From the NCBI GenBank assembly GCA_963785645.1, contig CAWAWG010000005.1, forward strand, positions 1 through 64,000: a stretch of 64,000 nt of DNA, written 5' to 3'. Shown here piece after piece: positions 61,189 through 64,000 of this stretch. The translations under genes were made by a program, and so were the position numbers. Below the pieces are notes generated by a model. That model had not been told where the DNA came from, made no database searches, and was given only the letters and a program-made list of their open reading frames with translations. Within the stretch, counting starts at the first letter, position 1, and each line of letters starts with the position of its first letter. The DNA comes from Trebonia sp963785645 (lineage in GTDB: Bacteria; Actinomycetota; Actinomycetes; Streptosporangiales; Streptosporangiaceae).

Positions 61189-62022
61189 ATGAGGTTGGCG
61201 GACACGCCCCTGCCAGCGCGGGCAGGCGGGGACGCAGACACGGTACAGGCCGGCACAGTACAGGCTGGCACGGGACAGGCTGACGCGCCACCGGCCGGCA
61301 CCGTAGTGCCGGGCAACACAGCGCTTCCGGGCAACACAGCGCTTCCGGGCAACACGGCGCTTCCGGGCAACACGGCGCTTCCGGCTGGCACAGGGCTCGC
61401 GCCGGGTGCCGGAGCTGACTTCGCCGCAGCGGTGGCCGCGCTCGAGGCGGGCCGTGACGCGGTGGCCGAGGTCAGGGAAGACCTCGACTTCGAGGAGTGG
61501 CCGGCCCCCAAGCGGCTCGCCCCGCATGCGTTCGCACTCGCGGTAACGGCTTACCGGGACGGCGAGGAGGCGGGCACGGGAAAGTTCGTGCTGCTGCATG
61601 ACACCGCGGGGCAAGAGGGCTGGACGGGAACGTTCCGGGTGGTTGCCCAGGTGCACGCCGAGGTGGAGGAGGAGATGGCCGCCGATCCCCTGCTCGGCGA
61701 GGTCGGCTGGTCCTGGCTCACCGAGGCGCTTGACCTGCACGCTCCCGGCTACGGCGCCCCCAGCGGCACGGTAACCCGCGTCATCACCGAAGGCTACGGC
61801 GCCAAGGCGGACGATCCACCGTCGACCGGCTTCGAACTGCGCGCGTCATGGTGCCCGGCCGACGACGAGATCGAGGACGAGATCTGCGGCGCCGTCCTCG
61901 CCTGGTCCGACGTGCTCGCCGCGGCAGCGGGGCTGCCCGCGCAGCCACCGGGAACGCGGGCATTCGGGCGGACCGGCCGGGGCGGCAGGAAAACCGGCAC
62001 CGGCAGCCGGCGGCGCCGGTGA
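61189..62022 (+). CDS. DUF3000 family protein
   Basis: About 277 residues; ATG 61189 chosen. An N-terminal low-complexity stretch contains VQAGT repeats and four PGNTAL repeats. The DUF3000 domain follows: DFAAAVAALEAGRDAVAEVR, FALAVTAYRDGEEAGTGKFV, LLGEVGWSWLTEALDLHAPG, FELRASWCPADDEIE. Unknown function, conserved in actinobacteria next to rnd and hemE. Its stop overlaps the rnd GTG (GTGA). Confidence 0.85.
   Translation: MRLADTPLPARAGGDADTVQAGTVQAGTGQADAPPAGTVVPGNTALPGNTALPGNTALPGNTALPAGTGLAPGAGADFAAAVAALEAGRDAVAEVREDLDFEEWPAPKRLAPHAFALAVTAYRDGEEAGTGKFVLLHDTAGQEGWTGTFRVVAQVHAEVEEEMAADPLLGEVGWSWLTEALDLHAPGYGAPSGTVTRVITEGYGAKADDPPSTGFELRASWCPADDEIEDEICGAVLAWSDVLAAAAGLPAQPPGTRAFGRTGRGGRKTGTGSRRRR
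61309..61380. repeat. 18-bp in-frame tandem repeat in the DUF3000 gene, four copies
   Basis: CCGGGCAACACAGCGCTT at 61309, 61327, 61345 and 61363 (last two with G for A at one site). Encodes Pro-Gly-Asn-Thr-Ala-Leu. Confidence 0.92.
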
Positions 62023-63419
62023 CGGCCGCGGGCACGCCGGGCGAGGGATCTCAGGCACCGGTAGACACGGCCGACACCACCGAAACCGGCCTGACCCAGG
62101 CCGGCACCGCCCAAGCCGACGCGGGCGAATCCGACGCGGGCGAAGCCGGCCCCGGCGAGATGGACACCGGCGACGCGGCCGGGGACGATTCCGGCCGGGA
62201 GGTCATCGACCTCCTTGAGCCGGCCGACGGGCTGCCGTCGGTCATCACCACGGCGGAAGGCCTGGCGACGGCGGTCGGGAGGCTCGCGAGCGGAACTGGT
62301 CCGGTCGCCGTCGATGCCGAGCGCGCGTCGGGGTACCGCTACGGGCAGCGGGCCTACCTTGTCCAGCTTCGCCGGGCGGGCGCGGGGACGGTGCTCATCG
62401 ACCCGATCGCCTGCCCCGACCTCTCGTCGCTCGGCGCGGCCATCGGCGACGTCGCGGCGGTCCTGCACGCCGCGTCCCAGGACCTGCCGTGTCTCGCCGA
62501 GATCGGCTACCAGCCGAGAGAACTGTTCGACACCGAGCTGGCCGGCCGGCTGCTCGGCTACCCGCGGGTGGCGCTCGGCACGATGCTGGAGGAAGTACTC
62601 GGCTTCCGGCTGGCCAAGGAGCATTCGGCCGCCGACTGGTCGGTGCGGCCGCTGCCCGCGGAGATGCTCAAGTACGCGGCGCTCGACGTTGAGGTGCTGA
62701 CCGAACTGCGCGACGCGCTCGCCGCCCAGCTGCGCGAGCAGGGAAAGACCGAGTGGGCCCGTCAGGAGTTCGCCGCGATCGCCGCCGCTCCCCCGGCGCC
62801 GCCCCGGGCCGACCCGTGGCGGCGCACTTCGGGGATTCACAAGGTGCGCACGAGGCGGGCCCTGGCTGTCGTCCGTGAGCTGTGGCAGACGCGGGACGAG
62901 ATCGCGCGGGACGCCGACCTGTCGCCGCGCCGGGTGCTGAGCGACCAGGCCATCATCGACGCGGCCCGGGCGGAAGCCGCCAAGCCGCCGCCGACGGGCC
63001 GGCCGCAGCTTGAGCGGATCAGCGGGTTCCACGCCCGCTACGCCCGGAAGTACTCCGACCGCTGGGTGGCCGCCGTGCTCCGCGCCCGCCAGCTCGACGA
63101 CGTTGAGCTGCCCGAGGTCGCCGGCGCGGGCGCGGTACCCGGCCCGCCGCCCGTGCACCGCTGGGCCGAGCGCGACCCGGCCGCGGCGGCCCGGCTGTCG
63201 GCCGCGCGGGAGGCCGTCGGCACGCTCGCCGCGGCCAACCGGCTGCCGGTAGAGAACCTGCTCTCCCCGGACGCCCTGCGCCGCTTGGCCTGGGAACCGC
63301 CGGTTCCCGCGACCGCGGAAACCATCACCTCGGTCTTGACGGCCTCCGGTGCCCGTCCGTGGCAGGCGGAGCTGACGGCCGGGCCGCTCGCGGACGCATT
63401 CGCGGCGGCCGGGAGCTGA
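62019..63419 (+). CDS. rnd: ribonuclease D
   Basis: 466 residues from GTG 62019, overlapping the DUF3000 stop. Acidic/Thr-rich start of ~60 residues, then the DEDDy exonuclease: PVAVDAERASGYRYGQRAYL (D, E), AAVLHAASQDLPCLAEIG (D), YAALDVEVLTELRDAL (Y, D); then the HRDC domain (ALAVVRELWQTRDEIARDAD). Trims tRNA and other RNA 3' ends. Confidence 0.92.
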   Translation: MTAAGTPGEGSQAPVDTADTTETGLTQAGTAQADAGESDAGEAGPGEMDTGDAAGDDSGREVIDLLEPADGLPSVITTAEGLATAVGRLASGTGPVAVDAERASGYRYGQRAYLVQLRRAGAGTVLIDPIACPDLSSLGAAIGDVAAVLHAASQDLPCLAEIGYQPRELFDTELAGRLLGYPRVALGTMLEEVLGFRLAKEHSAADWSVRPLPAEMLKYAALDVEVLTELRDALAAQLREQGKTEWARQEFAAIAAAPPAPPRADPWRRTSGIHKVRTRRALAVVRELWQTRDEIARDADLSPRRVLSDQAIIDAARAEAAKPPPTGRPQLERISGFHARYARKYSDRWVAAVLRARQLDDVELPEVAGAGAVPGPPPVHRWAERDPAAAARLSAAREAVGTLAAANRLPVENLLSPDALRRLAWEPPVPATAETITSVLTASGARPWQAELTAGPLADAFAAAGS

Positions 63420-63586
63420 CCGTACTCCCGTTTCTGCCCGATGCGGGGAATGCTGGCCGGGTGGCCTGCGCGTTAACGGTAAAGAGCCGGGGCAGGAGGG
63501 CACTTTTACCCCTGAGCGCAGCGGCTACGCTGTAGGCAGTCTGTCAGCCGCCTGCACGACGCCTGAAGACCGACGGGGGATGATCG

Positions 63587-64000
63587 ATGATCAGACCAGT
63601 GCTTGCCACCGTCGCTACAGCACTGGGCAGCACGGGACTGGGGAGCACGGGTCTCGGCAGCGGACCTGAGCCGGTCCTGCCCGGGTTCCTCAACTCCCTG
63701 TCGTCGCCGCTTGGGCACTACGGGGTGTGGGCGGTCCTCTTCTTTGTCCTGATCGAGGACTTCGGGATCCCGGTGCCCGGCGAGACGATACTCATCGCGG
63801 CCGCCATCTTCGCCGGATCCGGACAGCTCAACGTGGTCGCGGTTGGCCTGGTTGGCTTCGGCGCCGCGGTGCTCGGTGACAATATCGGGTACGGGATCGG
63901 CCGGTTCGGCGGGCGCAGGGTGGTAGAACGCTGGGGCAGATACGCCTTCCTCACCGCTGAGCGGCTCGACAAGGCCGAGGAATTCTTCGCGCGGCACGGC
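63587..64000 (+). CDS. DedA-family membrane protein, N-terminal part
   Basis: ATG 63587, frame open to the window end (138 residues). HYGVWAVLFFVLIEDFGIPV and PGETILIAAAIFAGSG contain the DedA signature F-x-E-D-x-G-x-P-x-P-G-E; GDNIGYGIGRFGGRR follows. DedA proteins transport polyprenyl phosphate or other lipids across membranes. C-terminus is outside the window. Confidence 0.88.
   Translation, partial: MIRPVLATVATALGSTGLGSTGLGSGPEPVLPGFLNSLSSPLGHYGVWAVLFFVLIEDFGIPVPGETILIAAAIFAGSGQLNVVAVGLVGFGAAVLGDNIGYGIGRFGGRRVVERWGRYAFLTAERLDKAEEFFARHG

Noticed and set aside
61794..63503. 569-codon minus-strand frame opposite rnd
   Set aside because: Opposite strand encodes complete DEDD motifs of ribonuclease D; the antisense frame has none.

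Overview
The DNA is very GC-rich and has the codon usage, start codons (many GTG, some TTG) and gene families of a mycelial, spore-forming actinobacterium: a whiE-type spore-pigment polyketide cluster, F420/PPOX-type enzymes, Tat-exported phosphatases, the coproporphyrin haem branch (hemE, hemY, hemQ) and a minus-strand 16S-23S-5S operon with actinobacterial boxA leaders. The 16S has a Streptosporangiales-like look, but I cannot place it to genus without a search.

Layout. 1-8,100: a run of genes broken by frameshifts or truncation (methyltransferase start, PPOX, SDR fragment, lipoxygenase, WYL regulator, VOC protein, carboxyltransferase part of a giant carboxylase). 8,000-19,100: type II PKS operon on the minus strand, in transcription order cupin, KS-alpha, KS-beta, ACP, aromatase/cyclase, TcmI cyclase, SchA/CurD protein, fused acetyl-CoA carboxylase, with a multicopper oxidase and a FAD hydroxylase upstream. 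19,100-30,400: MFS exporter, reductase, peptidase S51, mannosyltransferase, an MFS gene running into a TetR gene behind twin palindromes, a copper amine oxidase remnant and a GH18 chitinase. 30,500-36,300: rRNA operon with promoters and terminator. 36,300-49,600: housekeeping and metabolic genes (DAO oxidase, panE, FKBP, Lrp plus class III aminotransferase, phosphatase, phospholipase C, LLM oxidase, msrB, arfB) with a 141-bp tandem repeat and long inverted repeats. 49,600-64,000: DUF4349 lipoprotein, hemQ, hemY, then a block carrying a caspase-WD40 protein, HAD hydrolase, tyrosine phosphatase and a deletion scar in a regulator/ABC locus, then hemE, DUF3000, rnd and a partial DedA gene.

How genes work together. 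The pigment operon should load malonyl units (made by the fused carboxylase) on the ACP, build a polyketide on KS-alpha/KS-beta, fold it with three or four cyclase-type proteins, and oxidise it with the FAD enzyme and perhaps the copper oxidase. Closely related TAC-N5-GTA palindromes lie in front of the cupin, the copper oxidase and the FAD hydroxylase, suggesting shared control. HemE, HemY and HemQ would act in the same haem pathway although separated here by about 6 kb of other genes.

Caution: frameshifts are numerous. Some may be real decay; others (single-base shifts in otherwise well-kept proteins, such as the carboxylase, MFS, phosphatase and WD40 genes) could be sequencing errors. Raw reads would decide.
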